Of a stretch of 64,000 bases of DNA, positions 20,246 to 28,067 are shown in pieces. The notes beneath the pieces are model-generated. The model worked only from the letters and a program-made list of their open reading frames with translations, did no database searches and was not told where the DNA came from. Origin of the DNA: Kordia jejudonensis (GTDB lineage Bacteria; Bacteroidota; Bacteroidia; Flavobacteriales; Flavobacteriaceae); NCBI RefSeq assembly GCF_001005315.1, contig NZ_LBMG01000008.1, positions 62,001-126,000 on the forward strand, read 5' to 3'. The stretch's first letter is position 1; each line of letters starts with the position of its first letter. The translations under genes and the position numbers were made by a program.

Positions 20246-20800
20246 ATAGCAATACGAAGAAAAAGAAGTAGAGCTCCTAGAAGAGAAATCAAGGAAGATC
20301 CACACAGAATTAACAGAAAAATCAACGCTCCTGAAGTACGACTTGTAGGGGACAATGTTGAAATTGGTGTTTATCCAACACGGAAAGCGCTAGCCATAGC
20401 GGAAGAACAAGAATTAGATTTAGTTGAAATTTCACCTAAAGCGAATCCGCCTGTTTGTAAAATAATGGATTATAAGAAATTCCTTTATGAACAGAAAAAA
20501 CGTGAAAAATCACTAAAAGCAAAGGCAACGAAAGTTACTGTTAAGGAGATTCGTTTTGGTCCTCAAACTGATGATCATGATTATGAGTTTAAAAAGAAGC
20601 ATGCCACAAAGTTCCTAAAAGAAGGAGCAAAATTAAAAGCGTATGTATTCTTTAAAGGACGTTCTATCATATACAAAGATCAAGGACAAATTTTATTATT
20701 AAAATTAGCCCAAGAGCTTGAAGAATATGGTAAAGTAGAACAAATGCCTAAATTAGAAGGAAAGCGAATGATTATGTTCATTGCACCAAAAAAGAAATAA
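20246..20800 (+). CDS. infC: Translation initiation factor IF-3, apparent AUA start
   Basis: IF-3 binds the 30S subunit and checks start-codon/initiator-tRNA pairing. The typical IF-3 sequence ([19 protein letters not shown] ... [23 protein letters not shown]) begins well before the first ATG of this frame (20465). In-frame coding with the expected basic N-terminus ([22 protein letters not shown]) extends back to ATA at 20246-20248. The codons before it are TAA (20231), AAT, TTT, AGA and ACC, so no ATG, GTG, TTG or ATT is available. I therefore annotate an AUA start, giving 184 residues. Non-AUG starts are known for infC (AUU in Escherichia coli) and allow IF-3 to repress its own translation. 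rpmI follows at 37 nt. Confidence 0.95.
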   Translation: MAIRRKRSRAPRREIKEDPHRINRKINAPEVRLVGDNVEIGVYPTRKALAIAEEQELDLVEISPKANPPVCKIMDYKKFLYEQKKREKSLKAKATKVTVKEIRFGPQTDDHDYEFKKKHATKFLKEGAKLKAYVFFKGRSIIYKDQGQILLLKLAQELEEYGKVEQMPKLEGKRMIMFIAPKKK

Positions 20801-20837
20801 AAATAATAAGCGAAGTATTAAAAACAACTTAGGAATT

Positions 20838-21035
20838 ATGCCTAAAATGAAAACAAAATCCAGCGCTAAGAAGCGTTTTAAGCTTACTGGAACTGGTAAA
20901 ATTAAAAGAAAGCACGCGTATAAAAGTCACATCTTAACAAAGAAGTCTAAAAAGCGTAAGCTAGCGTTAACTCACAGTACTTTAGTACACGATAGTGATG
21001 TTAATAGTATTAAAGAACAATTACGTTTAAAGTAA
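20838..21035 (+). CDS. rpmI: Ribosomal protein L35
   Basis: A 65-residue large-subunit ribosomal protein starting [20 protein letters not shown], the standard L35 start, with [20 protein letters not shown]-like basic repeats after it. An upstream in-frame start overlapping infC is not used. AGGA lies just upstream of the chosen ATG. It belongs to the thrS-infC-rpmI-rplT operon. Confidence 0.97.
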   Translation: MPKMKTKSSAKKRFKLTGTGKIKRKHAYKSHILTKKSKKRKLALTHSTLVHDSDVNSIKEQLRLK

Positions 21036-21159
21036 TCCGTTCTTTCGGTTAAATCAAATTTATAAACCCTGGAGTTAGGCCAACACAAAAAGAATTCAAA
21101 ATTCTGAATTATACATTCTAAATTTTTGAATCGCCTACTACAAAAACACATTTAAAATT

Positions 21160-21504
21160 ATGCCAAGATCAGTAAACGCGGTTGCTCGTAGAGCCCGAAG
21201 AAAAAAGGTATTAAAACAAGCCAAAGGTTACTTTGGAAGACGTAAAAACGTTTGGACAGTTGCAAAGAATGCGGTTGACAAAGCTATGAGTTACTCATAC
21301 AGAGACCGTAGAAACAAGAAAAGAACATTCCGTGCATTATGGATTACTCGTATCAATGCGGGAGCTCGTTTAAATGGAATGTCATATTCTCAGTTTATGG
21401 GGAAAGTTAAAGCTAACGATATCGAATTAAACCGTAAGGTTTTAGCCGATTTAGCAATGAATCACCCAGAAGCTTTTAAAGCAATCGTTGATAAAGTAAA
21501 ATAA
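21160..21504 (+). CDS. rplT: Ribosomal protein L20
   Basis: A 114-residue large-subunit assembly protein, starting [20 protein letters not shown], with [18 protein letters not shown] and [20 protein letters not shown] as in all L20 proteins. It is separated from rpmI by 124 nt, a longer gap than the others in the operon, which holds small A/T-rich inverted repeats (AGAATT...AATTCT). In other bacteria L20 represses rpmI-rplT translation through an mRNA leader; whether this gap does so cannot be decided here. A strong terminator follows. Confidence 0.98.
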   Translation: MPRSVNAVARRARRKKVLKQAKGYFGRRKNVWTVAKNAVDKAMSYSYRDRRNKKRTFRALWITRINAGARLNGMSYSQFMGKVKANDIELNRKVLADLAMNHPEAFKAIVDKVK

Positions 21505-21535
21505 ATCGTCAAATAATAATATATTTCGCTTATAT

Positions 21536-21567
21536 AAACCGACTCATTTTTGAGTCGGTTTTTTTTA
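21536..21567 (+). terminator. Rho-independent terminator of the thrS-rplT operon
   Basis: AAACCGACTCA and TGAGTCGGTTT form an 11-bp stem with a 4-nt T loop, followed by a run of T, 32 nt after the rplT stop. Confidence 0.92.
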
Positions 21568-21692
21568 TGGTTAGTTTTTATAGAAGTTGCTTCTTACCTG
21601 TCATCAATTCATACACCAAAGGCAACGTTGCTTGTTTTCAAAAATATACTCACATAACTTCATGCTATTATTAATTTTTAAATTTTATAGCT

Positions 21693-21854
21693 ATGTTAGA
21701 AAAATTCAACACGCAGACAATCGTAAACGCGTATTACATTTTAGGTGGTATAACAGATTCTTTTGATGATATTATTTTTGTGGATGATATCAATGCATTA
21801 AACTGCAATGCTACTGCTGACATTATCGGAATTGGAGATGTAGATACGGCTTAA
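21693..21854 (+). CDS. Small MLEK...GG peptide, putative secreted/RiPP-like precursor
   Basis: A 53-residue ORF (MLEKFNTQTIVNAYYILGG, then an acidic hydrophobic tail with a single Cys, ending GIGDVDTA). A Gly-Gly pair at 18-19 could be a leader cleavage site of the kind cut by C39 peptidase transporters. The peptide at 22698-22802 on the other strand has the same MLEK start and a GG at the same position, and a lanthipeptide-like precursor lies between them. That clustering is the main argument that it is real. No modification or export gene is next to it. A dispersed repeat begins 9 nt after the stop. I do not recognise a named family. Confidence 0.55.
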   Translation: MLEKFNTQTIVNAYYILGGITDSFDDIIFVDDINALNCNATADIIGIGDVDTA

Positions 21855-21863
21855 CCCAAATAT

Positions 21864-22150
21864 ATTAACGTGAGTTCGATATAAGTGATTCAATTCATAT
21901 TTGTAATTGAGTTTAGAAACTCCTTACTAAAAACCACATTTTCAGTGTTTTATTTTCATTTTCTTTGCTTTCCCAAAGAAAAGAAACAAAAGAAAGGGAA
22001 CTTTTCCAGAGGTATTTTTAGTTTTTCTTTGAAGGAAAAACTAAAACCGCATGAATTTCCCTAAATTTTTTCCAAGGCTTCAAAAATTTTTAACGGAAAA
22101 TCCCTGCTATACTTCGGAAAAGAAAAGTATCTAACTAAATTTTTTACGTC
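21864..22150 (+). repeat. Dispersed repeat, short copy B
   Basis: A 287-bp segment matching, in the opposite orientation, 15208-15670. It has an 8-bp terminal inverted repeat (GAGTTCGA at 21872-21879, TCGAACTC at 22149-22156), which copy A keeps only at one end. It contains a 12-bp perfect hairpin at 22016-22046 (TTTTAGTTTTTC / GAAAAACTAAAA) and no ORF of useful length. Its structure fits a MITE-like element or a conserved noncoding/RNA element, starting directly after the 53-residue peptide gene. Confidence 0.85.
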
Positions 22151-22172
22151 GAACTCAACATCTATTATTAAA

Positions 22173-22199
22173 AAATCCGACTTTGCTATAGTCGGATTT
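22173..22199 (+). terminator. Hairpin, probable terminator
   Basis: AAATCCGAC and GTCGGATTT form a 9-bp stem with a 9-nt loop. It lies between the plus-strand peptide/repeat and the convergent minus-strand precursor gene at 22309, with T-rich flanks on both sides, so it could work in either direction. Confidence 0.65.
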
Positions 22200-22308
22200 C
22201 TTATAAACATCAGTCAATATAGTTTACATTATTTTCAATTCAATTTAGAAATCCATCGCAGGCACAAGTCAGGATTTTTATGCCGCTGAATTCCTAAAAA
22301 GTTACTTC

Positions 22309-22542
22309 CTACACACAATCTCTACATGTTGGAAATTCAGTTTGTGTAACACACGTTCTTACGACGCTTATTCCACAATTTTTTTGTCGTGTTTCAAAGC
22401 AAACATTAACACCATCAACATCAAGTGTACGAATACATTCGTTGAATGAGTTATCAATATTTCCTCCTTTCTGATGTAAAAGATCGAGCTTAGAAACGAC
22501 CTTCTTGTTTAGTGATAATTGCCTTAATTTGTTTTTTTTCAT
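22309..22542 (-). CDS. Class I lanthipeptide-like precursor peptide
   Basis: A 77-residue peptide. The leader MKKNKLRQLSLNKKVVSKLD...QKGG (GG at 26-27) has the LNKKxVSKL signature and GG end of Bacteroidota class I lanthipeptide precursors (the TIGR04149-like family, from memory). The putative core (about 50 residues) has six Cys plus many Ser/Thr (CIRTLD, CFETRQKNC, VVRTCVTQTEFPTCRDC), fitting Ser/Thr dehydration and Cys ring closure by LanB/LanC enzymes. No LanB, LanC or transporter gene is present in the window, so maturation would have to be done in trans or not at all. It is flanked by two smaller GG peptides. Confidence 0.8.
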   Translation of the reverse strand: MKKNKLRQLSLNKKVVSKLDLLHQKGGNIDNSFNECIRTLDVDGVNVCFETRQKNCGISVVRTCVTQTEFPTCRDCV

Positions 22543-22652
22543 AAAATTTGATTTTAATTATTAATGAGACAAAGCAACTTATAAATTGTGCCGTTTCAAA
22601 CACAAGCAACCCTAAATTGACTGATTTATGACGGTAAATGTAGTGCATAAAA

Positions 22653-22674
22653 AAAACGAACCGAAGTTCGTTTT
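22653..22674 (-). terminator. Terminator of the 34-residue peptide gene
   Basis: AAAACGAAC and GTTCGTTTT form a 9-bp stem closed by a CGAA (minus-strand TTCG) tetraloop, followed on the minus strand by a T-run. It lies 24 nt after the stop of the small ORF at 22698-22802 and supports that ORF being transcribed as a unit. Confidence 0.85.
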
Positions 22675-22697
22675 GTATTGTAGATAATTATATGCTG

Positions 22698-22802
22698 TTA
22701 TGGATTATTCTTTCTCCACTTTGCCAAATCATCAGTCGCGGTAAAACCTCCATAAATTTTATCTGGAGTTTCAATTCTAAATTGTGTTAACTTTTCTAAC
22801 AT
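22698..22802 (-). CDS. Small MLEK...GG peptide (34 residues)
   Basis: The ORF MLEKLTQFRIETPDKIYGG is followed by FTATDDLAKWRKNNP. It shares with the peptide at 21693-21854 the MLEK start and a Gly-Gly at residues 18-19. A strong hairpin terminator follows closely. The short 15-residue tail would be the released peptide if the GG is a cleavage site. It contains no Cys, so it is not a lanthipeptide; it could be a signal or bacteriocin-like peptide. Family not recognised. Confidence 0.55.
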   Translation of the reverse strand: MLEKLTQFRIETPDKIYGGFTATDDLAKWRKNNP

Positions 22803-22923
22803 AAAGATGGTTTTTAAATTAATAATTGTTTGAAGTTAGTTAGAAATTATGAAACCTAAAATTGAAGCAACCGTGAATTAGATAATTTACGCAAGCAGAA
22901 GACATTTAAAACTGATTGAAAAA

Positions 22924-24195
22924 TCAAGTTTTCTGCTTCTTCTTCTTTGCTGCTGGAAATAGAATATTGTTCAAAATTAATCGGTATCCAGGAGAGTTTG
23001 GATGTAGCTCTAATTCCGTTTTCGGATCTCCTACTCTATGCTGATAATCTTCTGGATCATGTCCGCCATAAAACGTAAAAAAACCTTTTCCTTTGATTCC
23101 ATGAATATATCTACCTTCGCCATTGGTTCGGTTTTCACCTAAAATTAAAACAGCTGGCTTTATTTGCGAACGATCAAAACTTGTGGTTTGTCCCATGAAT
23201 CCTTTCACTAAAGCGGTATGATTTTGACACAACATCGTCGGAATTGGATCCCATTTTGCAGAAAAATCCATTAATGTAAAGTAATCCGCATCTTTTACAA
23301 TACGTCTTTTGGAAGTCATATCAATCGATGAAAATTCGTATTTAGTTGGACTTCGTTCGAGTTCAAAATCTGTAAATGCAAACGTTTTATTATAATCTAT
23401 CTTATTTTGATAATTTCTATCCGAAACATCACCATCAAACATAGGTTCACAAATATCTATACCTTCCGCAGCAAGTGCAATATCAAAACTATCCGTTGCA
23501 CTACACATGGCAAACATAAATCCGCCACCAATAACATAATCTCTAATTTTTAAAGCGACATCGCGTTTTTCTTCTGATACTTTATCGTATCCTAACTTTT
23601 TTGCCAACGCTTCTGCTTCTTTCTTTTCACGAATGTACCAAGGAGCCGATCTGTAAATTCCGTAAAACTTACCATATTGCCCTGTAAAATCTTCGTGGTG
23701 CAAGTGTAACCAATCGTACTGAACTAAACCATCCGACAATACTTCTTCATCATACACGACTTCATATGGAATTTCCGCATACGTCAATACCATTGTTACG
23801 GCATCGTCCCACGGAACATTTCCTTTTGGAGAATATACTGCTACTTTTGGCGCTTTTTCTAGAATTACAGCTTCCTGATTTTTACTCGGACTAGCGATTT
23901 CTGCTAATATGGTAGCCGTTTTTGAATCTGATAACAATTCGTATGAAACACCTCTAATTTTACATTCTTTCTCTACGGCATCAATTGCAGGCAGTAAAAA
24001 TGATCCGCCTCTGTAATTGAGCAACCATTTTACTTTGATTTTCTTTTCAAGCGACCAATAAGTAATTCCGTACGCTTTTAAGTGATCTTTTTGCGATTCC
24101 GCATCCATTGGAATCAATATATAGGAAGCATAACTACTCACTGAAAACAGTAAAAGCAGCGCCAATGTGATTATTTTTTTGAATTTCAATTTCAT
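22924..24195 (-). CDS. Conserved exported protein, usually named 'asparagine synthetase B' in flavobacteria
   Basis: A 423-residue protein with a signal peptide (ends near SVSSYAS). It belongs to a family very conserved in Flavobacteriaceae (GITYWSLEKKIKVKWLLNYR, PWDDAVTMVLTYAEIPYEVV, YDWLHLHHEDFTGQYGKFYG, FAMCSATDSFDIALAAEG, GKGFFTFYGGHDPEDYQHRV). Databases often label it asparagine synthetase B. I see neither the N-terminal Cys glutaminase nor the PP-loop synthetase domain expected for AsnB, and the signal peptide makes that reaction unlikely. Several motifs (LHLHHEDF, GGFMFAMCSATD) suggest a glutamine-amidotransferase-like or metal-binding fold, but this is only an impression. The C-terminus is very basic. 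Confidence 0.75.
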   Translation of the reverse strand: MKLKFKKIITLALLLLFSVSSYASYILIPMDAESQKDHLKAYGITYWSLEKKIKVKWLLNYRGGSFLLPAIDAVEKECKIRGVSYELLSDSKTATILAEIASPSKNQEAVILEKAPKVAVYSPKGNVPWDDAVTMVLTYAEIPYEVVYDEEVLSDGLVQYDWLHLHHEDFTGQYGKFYGIYRSAPWYIREKKEAEALAKKLGYDKVSEEKRDVALKIRDYVIGGGFMFAMCSATDSFDIALAAEGIDICEPMFDGDVSDRNYQNKIDYNKTFAFTDFELERSPTKYEFSSIDMTSKRRIVKDADYFTLMDFSAKWDPIPTMLCQNHTALVKGFMGQTTSFDRSQIKPAVLILGENRTNGEGRYIHGIKGKGFFTFYGGHDPEDYQHRVGDPKTELELHPNSPGYRLILNNILFPAAKKKKQKT

Positions 24196-24280
24196 TATTT
24201 TTTATTCTATCGAAAGATACACAAAAATTATACCTCATTAAAGATTTTATAGTTTCTTAACAGATATTCGACTTTTCGCA

Positions 24281-24487
24281 TTAATCATCTTCCAATTTAA
24301 AATCAATCGGTAGGTTATAACGAATGCTAACAATTTCCCCATTATACTTTTCAGGTGTAAACGTAGCTTGTTTAACCATTTGTAATGCTACGCTATCCAA
24401 ATCAGCATGTACACTTTTGGTAATTTTAGCATCACGTACAGAACCATCTTTTTCTACGATGAATGATCTGTGATTTTGGAAAAACAT
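24281..24487 (-). pseudogene. Isolated TonB C-terminal domain (truncated energy transducer?)
   Basis: A 68-residue ORF matching the second half of a TonB_C domain (SFIVEKDGSVRDAKITKSVH, LDSVALQMVKQATFTPEKYN, then IRYNLPIDFKLEDD). A functional TonB needs an N-terminal membrane anchor, a Pro-rich spacer and the first part of the domain, and none is present. The start codon lies inside the last codons of the preceding gene, in another frame (34-nt overlap). Three explanations fit: a remnant, the C-terminal half of a frameshifted gene, or a translationally coupled small protein. Confidence 0.5.
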
Positions 24488-25008
24488 TCGTTACAAATTG
24501 ATGTTGGATAGCGTTCACTAAATCCTGCTCGTTCGTTCCCGCAATTTGCACAAAAAGTTTTTAGTTTTTGACTTTCTATATAAACCAATTCACTTTTCTC
24601 TTTATGTCGAAACAATAAATTATCCCATGCGGCAATCGTGTAGATTTCTTGATCTGAGACTTCCATGTTACGTCTTAATTCATTCGTAGAATTTTCGATG
24701 AATGGCGCCAAAATTTCTATATAATTTTCTATATGTTCAATACTATTTGCTTGATATTCCAAGTACCATTTTTCAGATTTGGTAATATAATTCCAAAATT
24801 CGCGTAATGAACGAAACTTTTTAGTAAAAACGAGTGTCGTTTTTGCTTCTGAATGTGCATTTGTATTGATCCGATTTGGAAAAAGTAGTATCGTTTTCTT
24901 TATCTTTTTTAAATAGTAGACATTTTTGGAATCAGAAAGTACGTAATGTATGTATTCTTGCTTTTTAGCCTTTGTACTATTGCCAAATAGTTTAGAAAAT
25001 ATATTCAT
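24454..25008 (-). CDS. Hypothetical protein with C-terminal zinc-ribbon-like motif
   Basis: A 184-residue protein without signal peptide or membrane segment. The C-terminus holds two CxxC knuckles (CANCGNERAGFSERYPTSIC, then NEC), a zinc-ribbon-like arrangement. The rest (SREFWNY-like region, Trp/Tyr-rich alpha-helical) has no family I recognise. It overlaps the TonB_C fragment by 34 nt in another frame. A one-base shift near the T-run after the second knuckle would fuse CNECF directly to the TonB_C sequence. Sequencing error, frameshift mutation or true overlap cannot be separated from the sequence alone. Confidence 0.65.
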   Translation of the reverse strand: MNIFSKLFGNSTKAKKQEYIHYVLSDSKNVYYLKKIKKTILLFPNRINTNAHSEAKTTLVFTKKFRSLREFWNYITKSEKWYLEYQANSIEHIENYIEILAPFIENSTNELRRNMEVSDQEIYTIAAWDNLLFRHKEKSELVYIESQKLKTFCANCGNERAGFSERYPTSICNECFSKITDHSS

Positions 25009-25115
25009 AAGACAAAACCGAGTTTTTCATATTGAGCTTTCAATATTTCTAGGTTTGAAGTTTTTTGTATGATAAGTACGTATAATTTCAAAAAGTATCT
25101 CTGAATTAATTACGA

Positions 25116-26258
25116 TTACAACTGTTTAATTCCAGCAGTGAAAAAAGGTCCAATTGGCAAGCAACTCATAATTTTCAGGTCTTGCCAAACAGAACTTTCA
25201 TTCCCCAAAAATGCTAAAATATCTTCTATTGGACGATTTTTAAAGATCGTTGCAAAGATTTCTTTCCCTTCTAATTTGTTAGACAACATCACTTCCAATA
25301 ATGTTCTGTCGTACCATTGGTATGTTTTTTCGCGAAATGTCAATTTAGGATTTGGATGTTTTCCTTCTTGCAATAGTTTGATAATATTTTCCGTGTGTTT
25401 TTGCACAAATTGAAACGTATAACCACTACTCGCTTTTGTAAATCCGCCAGCAGTTCCCAAGTTGATAATATTCTCTTGGTTAGAAATATCTCTTGAAAAT
25501 TCAGCCAACGACATAGGAATGATTCCAAATTCTGTATGCAAAATTTCATAATCATCGATAGCTAAATACGATTTGATATAGTTTTGTAACGCTTCTTTGT
25601 ATTGTTCTTTTTCAAGAATTTTCTCTGTAAACAAGGTATATTCTACCAAAGCTTCGGTTTCACTTGTGGGCAACACATACATAAAAGTTGTTCCGTGTTC
25701 TTGACTCAATCTAAAATCCATCAATCGACCAACAGTGGTATCAAAAACTGGTTTTTTTGACTGAATTACCCAACCTTCAAAATGTTGCAAAAGTGAATTT
25801 TTAGTGTCTATTTTTGGATAGAAAAGACTTGTAGAATTGAACACAAACGTTGCCGAATACGTTGCTTTTTCCGTAGTAACTTCTGCAGATTTTTGATCTG
25901 AAGTAATTGAAGTGATTTGCTCAGAAATAAACCTTACATTTTCAAATTGCTTTGCGAAACTGATTACAAAGTTATAAAAGTCAATTCCTTGAATCATTTT
26001 ATATCGATATGCAGGCATGTCATATTTGCGCTGAAAATCATCTGATAAAAACTCTAAGGTTTCCCATTGATGCGTTACGATGTATTCAAATAGTCCGTTT
26101 CCTTTTTCCCAAAAACACCATGTACGATCGTTTTTGTTTTTTTGTTCCTTGTCTACAACTAAAATTTGCTTGGTACACAACGTTGGATCTTTCAAAATTC
26201 TGTACAGCAAACTCAGCCCTGCACATCCTGATCCAGCAATTATGTAATCGTATTTCAT
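25116..26258 (-). CDS. crtY: Lycopene beta-cyclase
   Basis: A 380-residue FAD-dependent enzyme that cyclises lycopene to beta-carotene in the membrane-associated carotenoid pathway. The ATG at 26256-26258 is preferred over a TTG two codons upstream, because it directly begins the dinucleotide-binding fold MKYDYIIAGSGCAGLSLLYR. Other family motifs are NDRTWCFWEKGNGLFE, GTTFMYVLPTSETEALVEYT, YGIIP-like EFGIIPMSLAEF and LGTAGGFTKASSGYTFQ. It is not in the crtI-crtB-crtZ operon of this window but 20 kb away, next to dnaB. ATACTTTGTC just upstream of the start is close to, but not a full match of, the -7 promoter box. Confidence 0.93.
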   Translation of the reverse strand: MKYDYIIAGSGCAGLSLLYRILKDPTLCTKQILVVDKEQKNKNDRTWCFWEKGNGLFEYIVTHQWETLEFLSDDFQRKYDMPAYRYKMIQGIDFYNFVISFAKQFENVRFISEQITSITSDQKSAEVTTEKATYSATFVFNSTSLFYPKIDTKNSLLQHFEGWVIQSKKPVFDTTVGRLMDFRLSQEHGTTFMYVLPTSETEALVEYTLFTEKILEKEQYKEALQNYIKSYLAIDDYEILHTEFGIIPMSLAEFSRDISNQENIINLGTAGGFTKASSGYTFQFVQKHTENIIKLLQEGKHPNPKLTFREKTYQWYDRTLLEVMLSNKLEGKEIFATIFKNRPIEDILAFLGNESSVWQDLKIMSCLPIGPFFTAGIKQL

Positions 26259-26358
26259 TGACAAAGTATTCTTTACAGTAATTATTGCATGTTAAAAATC
26301 TAGCTTTTGTCATTCCGCGCTCGATTTGACATGTTACTTTTACAAAAATAAGGATTTC

Positions 26359-27909
26359 TTAGAAAGGAACTTCGTTATCGTCAGGATTAAAATCATCATT
26401 CATTGAACTTCCAAACGCTTCATCGGCACTTGGTAAATTTTCTGTTTTAAATGTATCATCATTTGCCGCATCGTTCATTTTTGAATGGAATTCGAAAGGA
26501 GAATCGAAAGTTTCCAAGTTGTCAAACTTACCTAAATGTCCAACGAATTTCAATCGAATGTTATCCAAACCACCATTTCTGTGTTTTGCGACAATGAATT
26601 CCGCTTGTCCGTCAGTTGGCGAGCGTTCTTCATCATCCCATTCTTCAATTTTATAATATTCAGGACGATAAATAAACGATACGATATCCGCATCCTGCTC
26701 AATCGCTCCCGATTCACGTAAATCGGAAAGTAATGGACGTTTGCTTCCTCCACGCGTTTCCACCGCACGTGATAACTGAGATAAGGCAATTACTGGAACA
26801 TTTAATTCTTTTGCCAAAGCTTTTAGGTTTCGCGAAATGGTTGAAATTTCCTGTTCACGGTTTCCTCCTTTTTGACTTCCGCCAGCTGTCATTAACTGCA
26901 AGTAATCAATCATGATCATTTTGATTCCGTGTTGCGAAGCTAAACGTCGCGCTTTTGCACGCAAATCAAAGATGGATAACGAAGGTGTATCATCAATAAA
27001 CAAAGGTGCTTTTTCGAGTCCTTTTACTTTTACGTTGAGTTGTTCCCATTCGTGTTTGGCAAGTTTCCCTGTACGTAATTTTTCAGAAGATAAACCAGTT
27101 TCCGAAGATATTAAACGTGTGATTAACTGTACCGAAGCCATCTCTAACGAGAAGAATGCTACTGGAATGTTTTGATCTACGGCAATGTTTCGTGCCATCG
27201 ATAAGGTAAGTGCCGTTTTTCCCATACCTGGACGTGCTGCAACGATGATTAAATCACTTGGTTGCCATCCAGAAGTTAGTTTGTCTAATAGTGTAAAACC
27301 TGTTGGAATACCACTTAATCCTTCTTTATTTGATATTTCTTCAATTTTCTTTTTGGCTTGAATTACCAAACTTTGCGCCGTTTCGGACGATTTTTTAATG
27401 TTTCCCTGTGTTACTTCATACAAACGTGATTCTGCTTTGTCTAATAGTGAAAAAACGTCTGTTGTTTCATCGTATGCATCTTCAATGATTTCATTGGAAA
27501 TTTTTATCAAACTACGTTGAATGAATTTTTGCAAAATGATACGTGCATGAAACTCTATATGCGCCGAAGATGATACTTTTTGCGTAAGCGATATTAAATA
27601 GAAATCGCCGCCTACCATGTCTAACTTTGAATTTTTTCGCAATTGCGACGAAACTGTTAATAAGTCAATTGGTTCTGAGTTTTCGAACAATTGAAAGATG
27701 GCTTCAAAGACAAATTTGTTGGCTTCTTTGTAAAAAGCTTCAGGACTTAGAATATCAATAACCTCATCGACACCTTTTTTATCAATCATCATTGCACCAA
27801 GTACGACTTCTTCTAAATCGACGGCTTGTGGAGGCAATTTTCCTTTCTCCAGACTTATTAAATTGCTTTTATCAGTTTTATATGTTTGCTTAGGGTTTAC
27901 ATTTTCCAT
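26359..27909 (-). CDS. dnaB: Replicative DNA helicase DnaB
   Basis: A 516-residue hexameric helicase that unwinds DNA at the replication fork. The N-terminal DnaB domain (about 25-130, PPQAVDLEEVVLGAMMID) is followed by a linker and the RecA-like motor: Walker A ARPGMGKT at 225-232, the SLEM motif (VAFFSLEMASVQLITRLISS), Walker B IKMIMIDYLQLM and the SQLSRAVETRGGSKRPLLSD loop. There is no intein. The C-terminal tail (about 40 residues) is acidic. The ATG at 27907-27909 is the only sensible start. Length is normal for Bacteroidota. Confidence 0.98.
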   Translation of the reverse strand: MENVNPKQTYKTDKSNLISLEKGKLPPQAVDLEEVVLGAMMIDKKGVDEVIDILSPEAFYKEANKFVFEAIFQLFENSEPIDLLTVSSQLRKNSKLDMVGGDFYLISLTQKVSSSAHIEFHARIILQKFIQRSLIKISNEIIEDAYDETTDVFSLLDKAESRLYEVTQGNIKKSSETAQSLVIQAKKKIEEISNKEGLSGIPTGFTLLDKLTSGWQPSDLIIVAARPGMGKTALTLSMARNIAVDQNIPVAFFSLEMASVQLITRLISSETGLSSEKLRTGKLAKHEWEQLNVKVKGLEKAPLFIDDTPSLSIFDLRAKARRLASQHGIKMIMIDYLQLMTAGGSQKGGNREQEISTISRNLKALAKELNVPVIALSQLSRAVETRGGSKRPLLSDLRESGAIEQDADIVSFIYRPEYYKIEEWDDEERSPTDGQAEFIVAKHRNGGLDNIRLKFVGHLGKFDNLETFDSPFEFHSKMNDAANDDTFKTENLPSADEAFGSSMNDDFNPDDNEVPF

Positions 27910-28016
27910 GACTGCGAAAGTAAACTAATACATTTACTTTTGGGGTTTTATTTTTCGCTTGAATCTTAACGATTCAATGTTAATAAGTTACGATTTTTTG
28001 TTGATAAGCGGAAAAA

Positions 28017-28042
28017 AAATCCGAAGCGCTAACTTCGGATTT
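28017..28042 (-). terminator. Terminator of accA
   Basis: ATCCGAAG and CTTCGGAT form the core of the stem, extended by A/T pairs, with a 6-nt loop. On the minus strand it ends in a run of T and lies 25 nt after the accA stop, before dnaB. Confidence 0.9.
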
Positions 28043-28067
28043 TCATACTTCCTTATGTAGTATAGGT

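Noticed and set aside
22924-24195. Calling this gene asnB (asparagine synthetase)
   Set aside because: The signal peptide and the absence of glutaminase and PP-loop motifs contradict the common database name.
24281-24487. Calling this a functional TonB gene
   Set aside because: There is no membrane anchor, no Pro-rich spacer and only part of the C-terminal domain.
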